A stretch of DNA of 64,000 bases from contig NZ_LLZC01000019.1 in the NCBI RefSeq assembly GCF_001461825.1, forward strand, positions 628,947 to 692,946, in the 5' to 3' direction. The first letter of the stretch is position 1, and every line of letters begins with the position of its first letter. The notes beneath the pieces are model-generated. The model saw only the letters and a list, made by a program, of their open reading frames with translations, did no database searches and had not been told where the DNA came from. Source of the stretch: Bacillus velezensis (GTDB lineage Bacteria; Bacillota; Bacilli; Bacillales; Bacillaceae). The translations under genes and the position numbers were made by a program. Shown piece after piece: positions 42,409-52,667 of the stretch.

Positions 42409-43841
42409 GATTTGTACCTCTGATAAAAATAATTCATAAACAAGTCATCCGGATCATATTTGTGTTTTTTCTGAAAGAACATATCGCTTTTCGGATATGC
42501 CTCGCGCATCTGCTCTTTCGTTTGGTACAGCATATACGGGAGATAATAACTGCCGCGGTGGCGCAATGCCGTATCCGTCATTTTTCTGACAATCCGCGCC
42601 GCACTCGCCTGGCCGTCTTTTGAAAACCCTTCATTGATTAAAAGGACGAGTGAAAACATGTCTTCCTTTGCGTATGACAGATCGGCTTTTTCATTTTTTT
42701 GCACGTAGCGGATCGTAATATTTACGAGATTGAGATCTTCATGTGACAGCGTCTTGCGTAAATCATGAATGTACGGCGCAAATTCGCCGACGGGCACGAA
42801 GTATTCTTGTAGCACGTCGGTGTTGTCTGTGTTTTCATATTCCAAAAATTTCGATTCTGACCGCATGACATTGTTCCTGGAGACTTTCACGCCGTTTTGG
42901 CTGAGAAAATAAGACTGCTGGGTTGACCAGAACCAATTTCTCCCCCAGTCATACCGGCGGGAGAGGCCGAGCGCGAATTTCGTCAGCGCCGGATGCTCAT
43001 CTTCTTTCAGTTCATTGTGCTGCTTTAATTCTTTCTGATTGTCTGAGAGCGTGTAATCAGTCACATACATGTCATGCAAAAAGCCTTTATCCCCTGTTGC
43101 GATCCGTGCGAGATGCATGCGCACGGCGGGGTTGCGCTGAACATGCTGCGTAAAATATTCACTGTATGTATCAGCGTTCATGCGTTTCGTTTTCATTTCA
43201 TAAAGTTCATCATCCGTCAGCTCAATATCCGCGTCAAGGATGACGCCGAACAGGCCGTAGCCGCCGATGACGGCTGAAAACAGGTCATCTTTCGGAGTAA
43301 CGGTGATGATTGTGCCGTCCGCCTTTAAAAGATGAAACGATTTGACCGTATCAATCAGCGAACCGTATCGGATATCCCGGCCGTGGGCGTTGGCGCTCAG
43401 TGAGCCGCCGATCGTAAAAATGTTTTGCGATTGCATGACTTTTACCGCGAGCCCGTACGGATTGACATAGCGCTGAATATCATTCCACGTCGCTCCCGCC
43501 TGCACTCTGATGATTTTTTTCTTTCGGTCGAGACCGAGTATTTTGTTGTAGCCCGTCATGTCGAGAACGATACCGTCTTCATAATACGTCTGGCCGCCCA
43601 TTGAGTGCTGGGCGCCTGCGATTGAGATCTTCAGATGCTTTCTCTTTGCTTCCTTAATGGTTTCGATCAATGTTTCTTTCTCTTTTCCTTTGACCGTCTG
43701 CTTAATTTTCACGGGCATGAGACGGCTGACATCCGTCATTGTCCCTGCCTGCTGCTCCGGCTCTTTGTGAAAAGCGGAAACAGCGAACAGCGCCGTATAA
43801 ACAAGAATGCTAAGGATAATGAGAAGTAATTTTTTCTTCAT
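42405..43841 (-). CDS. yitY: FAD-linked oxidase YitY, membrane-anchored
   Basis: A 478-residue flavoprotein of the VAO/PCMH type (L-gulonolactone-oxidase-like). A signal-like span ([18 protein letters not shown]) opens it. FAD-binding signatures are [31 protein letters not shown] and [16 protein letters not shown]-terminal ALO-like domain with [12 protein letters not shown] follows. ATG 43841 follows GAGGGAGG. Substrate unknown; probably a sugar lactone or alcohol acted on outside or at the membrane. Confidence 0.85.
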   Translation of the reverse strand: MKKKLLLIILSILVYTALFAVSAFHKEPEQQAGTMTDVSRLMPVKIKQTVKGKEKETLIETIKEAKRKHLKISIAGAQHSMGGQTYYEDGIVLDMTGYNKILGLDRKKKIIRVQAGATWNDIQRYVNPYGLAVKVMQSQNIFTIGGSLSANAHGRDIRYGSLIDTVKSFHLLKADGTIITVTPKDDLFSAVIGGYGLFGVILDADIELTDDELYEMKTKRMNADTYSEYFTQHVQRNPAVRMHLARIATGDKGFLHDMYVTDYTLSDNQKELKQHNELKEDEHPALTKFALGLSRRYDWGRNWFWSTQQSYFLSQNGVKVSRNNVMRSESKFLEYENTDNTDVLQEYFVPVGEFAPYIHDLRKTLSHEDLNLVNITIRYVQKNEKADLSYAKEDMFSLVLLINEGFSKDGQASAARIVRKMTDTALRHRGSYYLPYMLYQTKEQMREAYPKSDMFFQKKHKYDPDDLFMNYFYQRYKS

Positions 43842-43951
43842 GGGTTCCTCCCTCGCATGCAGCCGGTCTATTATATCATGCCTTACGTCCGTTTTTTTCC
43901 TTTTTAATCCGATACCGGAAAACACACGGCATAAAAAATACACAGAAATCC

Positions 43952-43980
43952 TTAAAATGATTTTTTAGTCAGTATATAAT
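43952..43980 (+). promoter_or_regulatory. Candidate sigma-A promoter of fosB
   Basis: TTAAAA (43952-43957), 17-bp spacer, TATAAT (43975-43980). No sigma-W type sequence (TGAAAC-N16-CGTA), which drives fosB in strain 168, was seen. Confidence 0.55.
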
Positions 43981-44026
43981 CGATATATATGCAGATGTAT
44001 TACCAAAGGGATTGTTTAAGACAAAC

Positions 44027-44470
44027 ATGTTAAATGAGGTGGGGAAAATAAACATAAAAGGAATCAATCATCTTCTTTTTTCTGTTTCAAATTTGGAAAA
44101 ATCTATAGAATTTTATGAAAAAGTATTTCATGCACAACTCCTGGTTAAAGGGCAAAAAACAGCATATTTTGATCTGAACGGGCTTTGGCTTGCACTTAAC
44201 TTAGAGGCGGATATACCAAGAAATGAAATACATAAATCTTATACGCATATGGCCTTTACAATTGACCCAAAAGATTTTGATGCAATACATCAACGGCTAA
44301 AAAATCTAAATGTAAATATATTAAATGGGCGTCCTAGAGATAAACAAGATCAAAAGTCAATTTATTTTACTGATCCTGATGGACATAAATTTGAATTCCA
44401 CACAGGCACACTCCAAGACAGACTGTCCTATTACAAAAAAGATAAACCTCATATGAAATTTTATATATAA
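44027..44470 (+). CDS. fosB: Metallothiol transferase FosB (fosfomycin resistance)
   Basis: Adds bacillithiol to fosfomycin, opening its epoxide. Vicinal-oxygen-chelate fold; the metal ligands appear as His in GINHLLFSV, His in SYTHMAF and Glu in FEFHTG, and [12 protein letters not shown] is the family core. About 139 residues from KINIKG onward are conserved. The start is uncertain: ATG 44027 is used here, but the best ribosome site (GAGGTGGGG, about 44035-44043) sits directly before an ATA codon where relatives have ATG. Base composition is visibly more AT-rich than its neighbours. In strain 168 fosB is elsewhere, so this copy may be acquired. Confidence 0.85.
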   Translation: MLNEVGKINIKGINHLLFSVSNLEKSIEFYEKVFHAQLLVKGQKTAYFDLNGLWLALNLEADIPRNEIHKSYTHMAFTIDPKDFDAIHQRLKNLNVNILNGRPRDKQDQKSIYFTDPDGHKFEFHTGTLQDRLSYYKKDKPHMKFYI

Positions 44471-44529
44471 AGGTTTGTTTGCGATCCAAAACAAACCCTC
44501 ACTGTCGCTTATATGCAGACAAAAGAAAA

Positions 44530-44575
44530 GCACCTCCAAACTTTAGGATGTACCTAAAATCCGAGGTGCATTTTC
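44530..44575. terminator. Two-tier hairpin terminator between fosB and yitW
   Basis: Outer arms GCACCTC/GAGGTGC enclose an inner TTTAGG/CCTAAA hairpin. T-rich tracts occur on both sides, so it can serve both convergent genes. Confidence 0.75.
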
Positions 44576-44578
44576 TTA

Positions 44579-44887
44579 TTACTGAATCCCTAATGCGATT
44601 TTTGCGTAGCGTGACATTTTGTCTCTTGTCCACGGCGGATTCCAGACGATGTGGACCTCCGTCTCTTTTACATCCGGAATGTCGGCGAGCGCTTTTTTCA
44701 CCTCGTCGACGATGATCGGAGCGAGCGGGCACCCCATTGATGTCAGTGTCATCGTAACGTGCGTCAGGCCGTCGTCATCCATATCAACGTCGTATACAAG
44801 GCCGAGATTGACGATATCGACGCCGAGCTCAGGGTCAACAACCTGCTCCAAGGCGCCCATGATGTTTTCTTTTAATGCTTCTTCCAC
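44579..44887 (-). CDS. yitW: MIP18/DUF59 iron-sulfur assembly protein YitW
   Basis: A 102-residue DUF59 protein. Characteristic sequences are VVDPELGVDIVNLGL, TMTLTSMGCPLAP with the conserved cysteine, and the tail VWNPPWTRDKMS. Relatives (SufT, PaaD, eukaryotic MIP18/CIAO2) help deliver iron-sulfur clusters to target proteins. The start has GGAG upstream. Alone in its transcript. Confidence 0.9.
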   Translation of the reverse strand: MEEALKENIMGALEQVVDPELGVDIVNLGLVYDVDMDDDGLTHVTMTLTSMGCPLAPIIVDEVKKALADIPDVKETEVHIVWNPPWTRDKMSRYAKIALGIQ

Positions 44888-44949
44888 GTTCCATCACTCC
44901 TTTTTCCTCAGTATAACGTAAAAGCGGGTTTTGTTAACACCTTTGTGCT

Positions 44950-45717
44950 TTATAAATGCTTATCGAACCAGGCGACGGTTTCTAAAACGGCGTATCTCGG
45001 GACTTTATGGTCAGCCCGTTCGTCTTTCAGAAACTGAAGATGGTCAGGCCGGCTGCTGTAATGAGGTTTAATCGTTTCATAAAAGCCGCGGGTCGGTGCA
45101 TACGGAACGACTTTGTCTTGAACGCCGTGCCAGAACAGCAGCGGGCGGCTCCGGAGTTTTTCCGGTTCCAGACTGAGATCGAACGGTTTGAGCCGCGCAA
45201 ACAGTTCATCGACCTGTTCTTTTGTGACGTCAATGTCGATGTCCTGCTTTTGAATGTGGTCAATCTGCTGCTGAAAAAACGCCGTATAGTTCGGGCTTCC
45301 CATCAGGCTGACGCCGGCTTTGACCCAATCATACGCGGCCATCGCGCCGAATGTCGTAATTCCGCCCATTGACGTGCCCGCAAGACCGATCCGCCCGTCT
45401 TCAATCAGACCGCGCGCTTCAAAATCCTTTTTCAGCACGTCAAGCTCCTCGATTTCATTTAATACAATGTCCCAAAAATGGACGGCGAGCTCTTCTGCTG
45501 ACAGCTGTTCAGCGCGTTCACCGTGGTAAAGAGCTTCCGGCAGCACCGCCCTGAAGCCCTTTTCAGCAAGCAGGTAAGCGAAATGAAGATTATGCTCCTT
45601 CGCGCTTGTAAAACCGTGAATAAAGAAAACAAGGGGAGCGGGACGGTCCCGATTTTCTTCTTTTACAATATGTAAAAACGGAATGCCTGATACGGTTTGA
45701 TGATCAATAAGAATCAC
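44950..45717 (-). CDS. yitV: Alpha/beta-hydrolase esterase YitV
   Basis: A 255-residue serine esterase. The nucleophile elbow is GTSMGG and the oxyanion region is FFIHGFTSAK; the acid and histidine lie in HGVQDKVVPY and DHKVPRY. GTG 45717 follows AAGGAGGG and gives the B. subtilis length; frames opening further upstream run into the divergent yitU promoter region. Substrate unknown. Confidence 0.88.
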   Translation of the reverse strand: MILIDHQTVSGIPFLHIVKEENRDRPAPLVFFIHGFTSAKEHNLHFAYLLAEKGFRAVLPEALYHGERAEQLSAEELAVHFWDIVLNEIEELDVLKKDFEARGLIEDGRIGLAGTSMGGITTFGAMAAYDWVKAGVSLMGSPNYTAFFQQQIDHIQKQDIDIDVTKEQVDELFARLKPFDLSLEPEKLRSRPLLFWHGVQDKVVPYAPTRGFYETIKPHYSSRPDHLQFLKDERADHKVPRYAVLETVAWFDKHL

Positions 45718-45837
45718 GTTGACTCCCTCCTTAGGATAACCATAATCATAAGTGTAACATGTAGACAATAAAGATGGTAAAAAGCTACACTGTATATAAG
45801 AGAAAAACAGCAAATTACATGACAAAAGGAGTTATTT

Positions 45838-46650
45838 ATGGAGACAAAACCTTACCTCATCGCTTTAGATCTGGATGGAACCTTATTAAAAGATGATAAA
45901 ACCATTTCCCCTGAAACGGCGCGGACGATTCAGACGCTGAAAGAAGCGGGTCATCATGTCTGCATCTCAACCGGCCGCCCTTTCCGTTCCAGTTCGATGT
46001 ATTATGACGAGCTCGGGCTGACAACGCCGATTGTCAATTTTAACGGGGCATTTGTCCACCACCCGAAAGACGAGTCATGGGGACGATACCACACGTCCTT
46101 ATCTGTCGATGTGGTCAGACAGCTTGCCGAACTTACAGAGACCTATCAAATACATAATGTGCTCGCTGAGATCATTGATGATGTGTACTTCCATTATCAT
46201 GATGAGCATTTAATTGAGGCGTTTCATATGAATACGGCGAATGTCACATTCGGCGATCTGCGCGAAACAGTCCAAGAAGATGTGACGTCCGTATTGATAC
46301 ATGCAAAGGAAGAGGACGTCGCGGACATACGCGCGCATTTATCCGATGTGCACGCCGAGGTCATTGACCACAGAAGATGGGCGGCTCCTTGGCATGTGAT
46401 TGAAATTATTAAACACGGGATGAATAAAGCGGTCGGCCTGAAGAAAATCAGCGACTATTACCAAGTGCCGAGAGAACGGATCATCGCGTTCGGCGACGAA
46501 GACAACGATCTTGAAATGCTCCGATTTGCCGGGTGCGGCGTAGCGATGGGAAACGGCACGGATGAAGTCAAACAGGCCGCCGACCGCGTCACGGGATCAA
46601 ATGAAGCGGACGGAATCGCCGAATTTTTAAAATCCTATTTCTCCCTGTGA
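45838..46650 (+). CDS. yitU: HAD-superfamily (Cof-type) phosphatase YitU
   Basis: A 270-residue HAD IIB phosphatase. Motif I is ALDLDGTLLKDD, motif II is in CISTGRPFR, and the acidic motif IV is FGDEDNDLEML. Related Bacillus proteins, including YitU, have been linked to dephosphorylation of the riboflavin intermediate ARPP. The start has AAAGGAG. Divergent from yitV. Confidence 0.9.
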   Translation: METKPYLIALDLDGTLLKDDKTISPETARTIQTLKEAGHHVCISTGRPFRSSSMYYDELGLTTPIVNFNGAFVHHPKDESWGRYHTSLSVDVVRQLAELTETYQIHNVLAEIIDDVYFHYHDEHLIEAFHMNTANVTFGDLRETVQEDVTSVLIHAKEEDVADIRAHLSDVHAEVIDHRRWAAPWHVIEIIKHGMNKAVGLKKISDYYQVPRERIIAFGDEDNDLEMLRFAGCGVAMGNGTDEVKQAADRVTGSNEADGIAEFLKSYFSL

Positions 46651-46735
46651 GGTTTTGCCGCTCATAACACAAAGCCTTCCGCCCATACTAAAACAGACGA
46701 CTCATCTCGTCTAAATATGGAAGGGGGACATTGCA

Positions 46736-46885
46736 ATGGGTAAACGAAACAAATCAAAACGGTTTATTCAGCAAGGCAAGGACTCTGTCAGTCTTCATGA
46801 CGCAAGATTTCCATATCGGTCTACATTAGAGGAAGCACAGCATGATGCAGCAAAAGATTCGGCTGAAAGGCAGGTTGACTTTTAA
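46736..46885 (+). CDS. Small basic protein, unknown
   Basis: A 49-residue protein with AAGGGGG seven bases before the ATG. It starts with a lysine-rich stretch (GKRNKSKRFIQQ) and ends with an acidic helix (EEAQHDAAKDSAERQ). The stop overlaps the next start by one base (TAATG), suggesting coupled translation. I do not recognise the family; a small spore-associated protein is possible but unproven. Confidence 0.65.
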   Translation: MGKRNKSKRFIQQGKDSVSLHDARFPYRSTLEEAQHDAAKDSAERQVDF

Positions 46886-47082
46886 TGAGAAACGAACTGT
46901 TTTCTCAAGCCAAGTCATTTGTCCAGCAGGCCGTCATGATTGCTAACGGTTTCGAGGACGGCGATCAGGAAAAAGCTGTCTCACGCGCCAAAAACGCCGT
47001 GTCTTCCGCGTACGCCAATTCGACGGATGCAGAACGTCAGCAGCTGCACCAATTTCAGGATCAGCTGGAGAAATTGCAATAA
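46885..47082 (+). CDS. Small helical protein (DUF3813-like)
   Basis: A 65-residue soluble, alanine- and glutamine-rich protein predicted as helical (NELFSQAKSFVQQAV...QQLHQFQDQLEKLQ, in part). It resembles the DUF3813 family of Bacillus. Coupled to the preceding small gene by a one-base overlap and followed directly by a terminator. Function unknown. Confidence 0.7.
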   Translation: MRNELFSQAKSFVQQAVMIANGFEDGDQEKAVSRAKNAVSSAYANSTDAERQQLHQFQDQLEKLQ

Positions 47083-47120
47083 AAAAAGGCGCCCCGTTTA
47101 GACGAGGGCGCCGCTTTTTT
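47081..47120. terminator. Bidirectional terminator between the DUF3813-like gene and ipi
   Basis: AAAAAAAGGCGCCC/GGGCGCC(G)CTTTTTT stem with an 11-base loop, between convergent genes. Confidence 0.9.
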
Positions 47121-47580
47121 ATTTCACTTCAAATGTTTTTACCGTTTTCAGTCTTTTTCCGATCTGATCGGACTTCCCTAAAAACGTCACCGTCACCGTG
47201 TATGTTCCCGGACCGGGCACGTTTTTCCACACATCTGAAAAGTCATACGTTTCATTCGGCATTAAGGTCACGGTCTGAAACGCCTGAGTAAACATTCTGT
47301 CTTTTGAATAGCGGTACAGTTCTTTGTGATGTTGGTCATGTACGGTCAATTCGAATTTCTGCCCAGAGCTGAATGTGAAATCGATCGGGCTGCCGCTTTT
47401 GTTTTTTAAAGACATTTGAAATTCGATCTGCTGATCCGTCTGCACAGGGTTTACGGCTAATTCCGCTTGCTGTTCATTCATCTCTCCGGATACCTCCTCA
47501 GCGGGCTCCTTCTGCCCGGATTGACTGCTGCACCCGATCAATAAAATGACCGGTAATAACAGGCCAAACAGCCACTTCAT
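47119..47580 (-). CDS. ipi: BsuPI-type proteinase inhibitor with lipoprotein signal
   Basis: A 153-residue protein. Residues from about 34 on match the B. subtilis intracellular proteinase inhibitor BsuPI: FQMSLKNKSG, FSSGQKFELTVHD, YRYSKDRMFTQAFQ, ETYDFSDVWKNVPGPGTY. The first 20 residues form a lipoprotein signal (KWLFGLLLPVILLIGC, Cys 17) absent from the 119-residue form known in strain 168. An internal ATG at codon 34 is preceded by GAGGAGGT, so a cytosolic form is also possible. ATG 47580 itself has AGGAG upstream. It lies 14 bases after yitT. Confidence 0.82.
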   Translation of the reverse strand: MKWLFGLLLPVILLIGCSSQSGQKEPAEEVSGEMNEQQAELAVNPVQTDQQIEFQMSLKNKSGSPIDFTFSSGQKFELTVHDQHHKELYRYSKDRMFTQAFQTVTLMPNETYDFSDVWKNVPGPGTYTVTVTFLGKSDQIGKRLKTVKTFEVK

Positions 47581-47594
47581 TCTATCCGCTCCTA

Positions 47595-48437
47595 TCAGTC
47601 TTTTCTGAAGAAACCAAAGATCCCCGTCGTTTGCACGATGTTTGTGAAGGCTTTCGGGTCGACTTCTTTCACGATTTTCTCAAGGTCATACAATTCGTAC
47701 CGCGTGATGACGATGATCATCATTTCTTTCTGTTCGTTTGTGTAAGCGCCTTTTGCCGGCACCGTCGTAATGCCGCGGACCATTTTCCCGTAAATCGCTT
47801 CTTTGATTTCATCGGCTTTTTTCGTAACGATCATGGCGGTCAGTTTCATGTGGCGGGTGTGAATGGCGTCAATCACCCTTGTTGTGACATACAGAGCGAC
47901 AAGGGTATATAATGCTTTCTCCCATCCTTGCAATAATCCTGCCGTCAAAATGATAATCCCGTTCAAAATGAAGAAATATGTGCCGACCGGTTTATCCTTC
48001 CATTTGGCCAGCACCATCGACACGATATCAAGACCGCCTGTCGAAGCACCGAATTTCAGCGTTAAACCGATGCCGATAGCTGAGATGACTCCTCCGAATA
48101 CGGTATTCAGAAGAATATCGTGCGACAGTCTCATTTCCGGGAGAATTCCCATAAAGACGGACGTCATCGCTACGCTTAATATGCTGTATACGGTGAATGA
48201 TCTGCCGACTTTCAGCCACCCTAACACACCGATGGGAATGTTTAAGAGGAACATGAGAACTCCTGTCGAAATATAAAAGGGGGCGTATTGATCAACGACG
48301 CTTGACAGCAGCTGGGCGACACCGGTAAAACCGCTGGCATATACATTCGCCGGTATCAGGAATAAATTCAGTCCCGCCGCATACAGAAACGCGCCGATGA
48401 CGACGATTGCTAATTTTTTTGCTTGTTCTAGTACCAT
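47595..48437 (-). CDS. yitT: YitT-family membrane protein
   Basis: A 280-residue member of the YitT (DUF161) family. Five or so spans occupy the first 190 residues, including the repeats around LNLFLIPANVYASGFTGVA and FGASTGGLDIVS. A cytoplasmic DUF2179 domain (GKMVRGITTVPAKGAYTN, EVDPKAFTNIV) ends it. Role unknown; the DUF2179 domain may sense a ligand. Transcribed with ipi and divergent from yitS. Confidence 0.88.
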   Translation of the reverse strand: MVLEQAKKLAIVVIGAFLYAAGLNLFLIPANVYASGFTGVAQLLSSVVDQYAPFYISTGVLMFLLNIPIGVLGWLKVGRSFTVYSILSVAMTSVFMGILPEMRLSHDILLNTVFGGVISAIGIGLTLKFGASTGGLDIVSMVLAKWKDKPVGTYFFILNGIIILTAGLLQGWEKALYTLVALYVTTRVIDAIHTRHMKLTAMIVTKKADEIKEAIYGKMVRGITTVPAKGAYTNEQKEMMIIVITRYELYDLEKIVKEVDPKAFTNIVQTTGIFGFFRKD

Positions 48438-48562
48438 GGCTTGCTCCTCCGCTCATTTTCATTATTAGCTTTTCCCTTAAAACAAAGTTTTGAACACTAT
48501 TTTGCCACATTTATATGATATAGTTGGCATCACTCTCACCAATCGGAAAGAAGGGAATTATG

Positions 48563-49414
48563 ATGACAGTTCACCTTATTGCTGACAGCGCCTCTGACCT
48601 GCCGAAATCTTATATTGAAGAAAACCGGATCGGGTTCATTCCGCTGCACGTAACACTTGACGGAAACGAATATGAGGACGCGGTCACCATTCAGGCGGAT
48701 CATATATTTCAAGCGATGCGGGACGGGAAAGTTCCGAAAACATCCCAGGCATCACCGGATACGATAAAAAAAGTATTTTTACAATACGCGGAACTGGGAG
48801 AACCGGCGATATACGTCGCCTTTTCCTCAGGTCTTTCCGGCACCTATCAGACGGCCGTAATGATGGCCAATGAAGTAAAAGAGGAATTTCCCGATTTTGA
48901 TTTACGGATTGTAGATTCCAAATGCGCTTCATTGGGCTGCGGCCTCGCGGTGATGCACGCGCAAACACTCTGTGTTAACGGGAATACAATACAAGAAATC
49001 GAAACGTCTGTAAAGAGCTTTTGCGCACGGATGAAACATATATTTACGGTCGATGATGTCGCTTATCTCGCGCGGGGCGGCAGAATTTCAAAAACGTCCG
49101 CTTTTGTCGGGGGGCTTTTGAACATCAAACCGATTCTGCATGTGGATGACGGCAGGCTCGTGCCGCTCGAAAAATTGCGCGGACAAAAGAAACTGTTTAA
49201 ACGGATTATAGAAATGATGAAGGAAGAAGGCGGCGATTGGGCGGATCAAACCGTGGGGATCAGCTATGCAGATAATGAGGAGACAGCGCTTCGGATGAAG
49301 GAAATGATTGAAGAAGCGTTCCATCCGAAAGAGATCATTCTTCATTCAATCGGCTCTGCGATCGGCGCCCACTCCGGGCCGGGCACGCTCGCGATTTTTT
49401 TCCTGAAGCCATAA
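48563..49414 (+). CDS. yitS: DegV-family fatty-acid-binding protein YitS
   Basis: A 283-residue DegV/FakB-fold protein. Conserved elements are [10 protein letters not shown] at the start, TSQASPD in the fatty-acid pocket, [10 protein letters not shown] and the final [13 protein letters not shown]. FakB proteins present bound fatty acids to the FakA kinase; that role is likely but the partner is not in this window. Tandem ATGs at 48560 and 48563 follow AGAAGGG; the second gives better spacing. Confidence 0.88.
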   Translation: MTVHLIADSASDLPKSYIEENRIGFIPLHVTLDGNEYEDAVTIQADHIFQAMRDGKVPKTSQASPDTIKKVFLQYAELGEPAIYVAFSSGLSGTYQTAVMMANEVKEEFPDFDLRIVDSKCASLGCGLAVMHAQTLCVNGNTIQEIETSVKSFCARMKHIFTVDDVAYLARGGRISKTSAFVGGLLNIKPILHVDDGRLVPLEKLRGQKKLFKRIIEMMKEEGGDWADQTVGISYADNEETALRMKEMIEEAFHPKEIILHSIGSAIGAHSGPGTLAIFFLKP

Positions 49415-49462
49415 TTTCAATGCGGGCGGGCATCCTAACGGACAGAAGGGAGGCTTTGCCGC

Positions 49463-49585
49463 ATGAAAGATGATGACAAAAAACCGTTGGACAATAACGC
49501 CGTAAATCAGAAAAAGAACCGGCTTGCCGAAAAAAACCGGCAGGCGGGAAAAAACCAGAATTCCAAAAAACCGGACCATCTGTAA
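49463..49585 (+). CDS. Small Lys/Asn-rich protein, unknown
   Basis: A 40-residue hydrophilic protein with GAAGGGAGG ten bases before the ATG and a terminator directly after the stop. It contains only a few hydrophobic residues and ends in KNQNSKKPDHL. No family recognised; the composition recalls small spore proteins. Confidence 0.6.
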   Translation: MKDDDKKPLDNNAVNQKKNRLAEKNRQAGKNQNSKKPDHL

Positions 49586-49587
49586 AA

Positions 49588-49632
49588 GCAAAACAGCCCT
49601 CTTTGTCTTAGAAGAAAGAGGGCTGTTTTTTG
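49588..49632. terminator. Bidirectional terminator between the small protein gene and the P450
   Basis: 15-bp arms beginning AAAACAGCCCTCTTT with a 10-base loop; A and T runs on both sides. Confidence 0.92.
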
Positions 49633-49634
49633 TT

Positions 49635-50906
<1,272 letters not shown>

Positions 50907-51017
50907 TCACCTTTCACGAAAAAGAATAAATATAAACACATGTATATTCAGTATTTGTGTTTCATTCAGAAGTTACTCATGTCAGGCTGCAAAAATCAGG
51001 GGCGGGGCAAAAGCCCG

Positions 51018-52667
51018 TTACAAAGTAAACCGGCGGACCTGATCGTTTAACCGCTCTGTCAGGCTCACCAGATTATTGACGCTTTCCGCCATTTTATGAA
51101 AAGAAGACAGCTGCTCAAGCGCGGAGGCAGAAATCTCTTCGCTTCCTGCAGCCGTTTCCTGAACGACGGCGCTGATGCTTTCGGCATGATGCAGCACTTG
51201 CCCGCCAAGCTGTTTCGATTCGATGATCCGTCCATCCAATTGAGTAAGCTCCGCTTTAATATGGGCGGCTTTTTGTTCAATATGGGCGAATGATTCTGAC
51301 GTTTTCTCCATCAGCTCCTGCTGTCTGTCCGCTAAAGCGACGCCGGTCGTGACAGCTCCGGTAATAGACGTGATGCCGTCTTCAATTTGCTTTACCATAT
51401 CGAAAATCTGCGCTGTCGCTTTGGCTGATCCGTCTGCGAGCTTCCGTATCTCCTCGGCAACGACGGCAAATCCTTTTCCGGACTCGCCTGCTCTGGCCGC
51501 CTCGATTGCGGCGTTTAATGACAGCAGATTGGTCTGGCCCGCAATGTCAGAAACGGTCTGCGCCATCATACTGATGCCTGCCGCATGCTCTATGAAGAGA
51601 TCGGCGGCTTCGGAAATCTCTTTTGATGTCTCATTGCTTTTATCAATGGCTTGCTTGGTCTCAGCTAAAGCACCGCGCCCCGCAGCCACCGCCGCAATCG
51701 TCTCTTCGCTGCTTCTCGTCGTTTGTTTTGAACGTTCGGCGTTCGCCTTTGAATGTTCATCCATTTGTTCAATGAATTGCACCGCATGCTGCAGATCTTC
51801 TGAAATGGTTTGGGAGCCTTGCGCCATTTCTTCCGTCGACACGGACACCTGCTCGGTCATGTCCTTCAGCGTCTGGTTTTCCTTCGTCAAACCTTCCGCA
51901 AACGTCTCGACTTCACGGCCGACCTCTCCGATCGCCTGAATTAAGGTGCGGAGCTGTTCAGCCATCATTCCGAATGAGTCATTCAGCTCTTTCAGTTCGT
52001 CCTTCCCTTTATAATCAAGCATTTCAACAGCAAGGTTCCCTCCCGCAATACGACGGGCATTTTCAGCCATGCGGCGGATCGGCCCTGCAATTCTCTTCGT
52101 CAGCCTGATGGAAGATATGACGGTAACAATAAGTATCACGATGGTCAGCACGGCTGCGCTGTAAACGATAAACTGAATCTGGTCAGCCGTCTGCTTCTGC
52201 ATGTCTTCATAGTGATCCCGGCTTTTCAGATTCAGCATATAAATATCATTCAGAAGACCGTTGATGCGGGCCGCCGTCCTTGTCGCTTCAGCCGGGCTTT
52301 TCGAATCAAGAGCAGCGTCCGCCTCCGCCTGCCACGATTCGTATTTTTTGGCGAGTTTGTCATAAGCGGCTTTGTCCGCATCGTCCGTCATCGTTTTTTC
52401 GAGCGCCGCCAGTTTGTCTGAGCTGCTTTTCATATAGCTTCGCACATCTTCTTTCTGAGCGTCTGCGAGCGTATAGGAATAGCCGGTGATGCTTTCTTTT
52501 AACGTATTAAGGTCAGCTTTTGCTTCCTGGACGTTTAACAGAGTGTCCACTTCATCTTCATTTGAAGCCTGAATCTTCATCATGTTTACGATGGTAAAGC
52601 CGATGACGGCGGCGAAGCAAATCATCGTAACGGCTGCGTTAACGAGCAGCCTTGTCCGTAATGTCAC
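51018..52667 (-). CDS. Methyl-accepting chemotaxis protein, coupled to a BMP lipoprotein
   Basis: A 549-residue transmembrane chemoreceptor. Spans at about 6-27 and 168-190 flank a helical extracytoplasmic sensor with repeated alanine/lysine/aspartate segments, of four-helix-bundle type. HAMP follows ([19 protein letters not shown]) and then a long coiled-coil signalling domain whose tip includes [20 protein letters not shown] and [15 protein letters not shown] 52667 overlaps the stop of the binding-lipoprotein gene by four bases and uses the AAGGAGG site inside that gene. A small sensor domain beside a binding protein suggests that the lipoprotein delivers the ligand signal. Not recognised as a named 168 receptor. 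Confidence 0.88.
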   Translation of the reverse strand: MTLRTRLLVNAAVTMICFAAVIGFTIVNMMKIQASNEDEVDTLLNVQEAKADLNTLKESITGYSYTLADAQKEDVRSYMKSSSDKLAALEKTMTDDADKAAYDKLAKKYESWQAEADAALDSKSPAEATRTAARINGLLNDIYMLNLKSRDHYEDMQKQTADQIQFIVYSAAVLTIVILIVTVISSIRLTKRIAGPIRRMAENARRIAGGNLAVEMLDYKGKDELKELNDSFGMMAEQLRTLIQAIGEVGREVETFAEGLTKENQTLKDMTEQVSVSTEEMAQGSQTISEDLQHAVQFIEQMDEHSKANAERSKQTTRSSEETIAAVAAGRGALAETKQAIDKSNETSKEISEAADLFIEHAAGISMMAQTVSDIAGQTNLLSLNAAIEAARAGESGKGFAVVAEEIRKLADGSAKATAQIFDMVKQIEDGITSITGAVTTGVALADRQQELMEKTSESFAHIEQKAAHIKAELTQLDGRIIESKQLGGQVLHHAESISAVVQETAAGSEEISASALEQLSSFHKMAESVNNLVSLTERLNDQVRRFTL

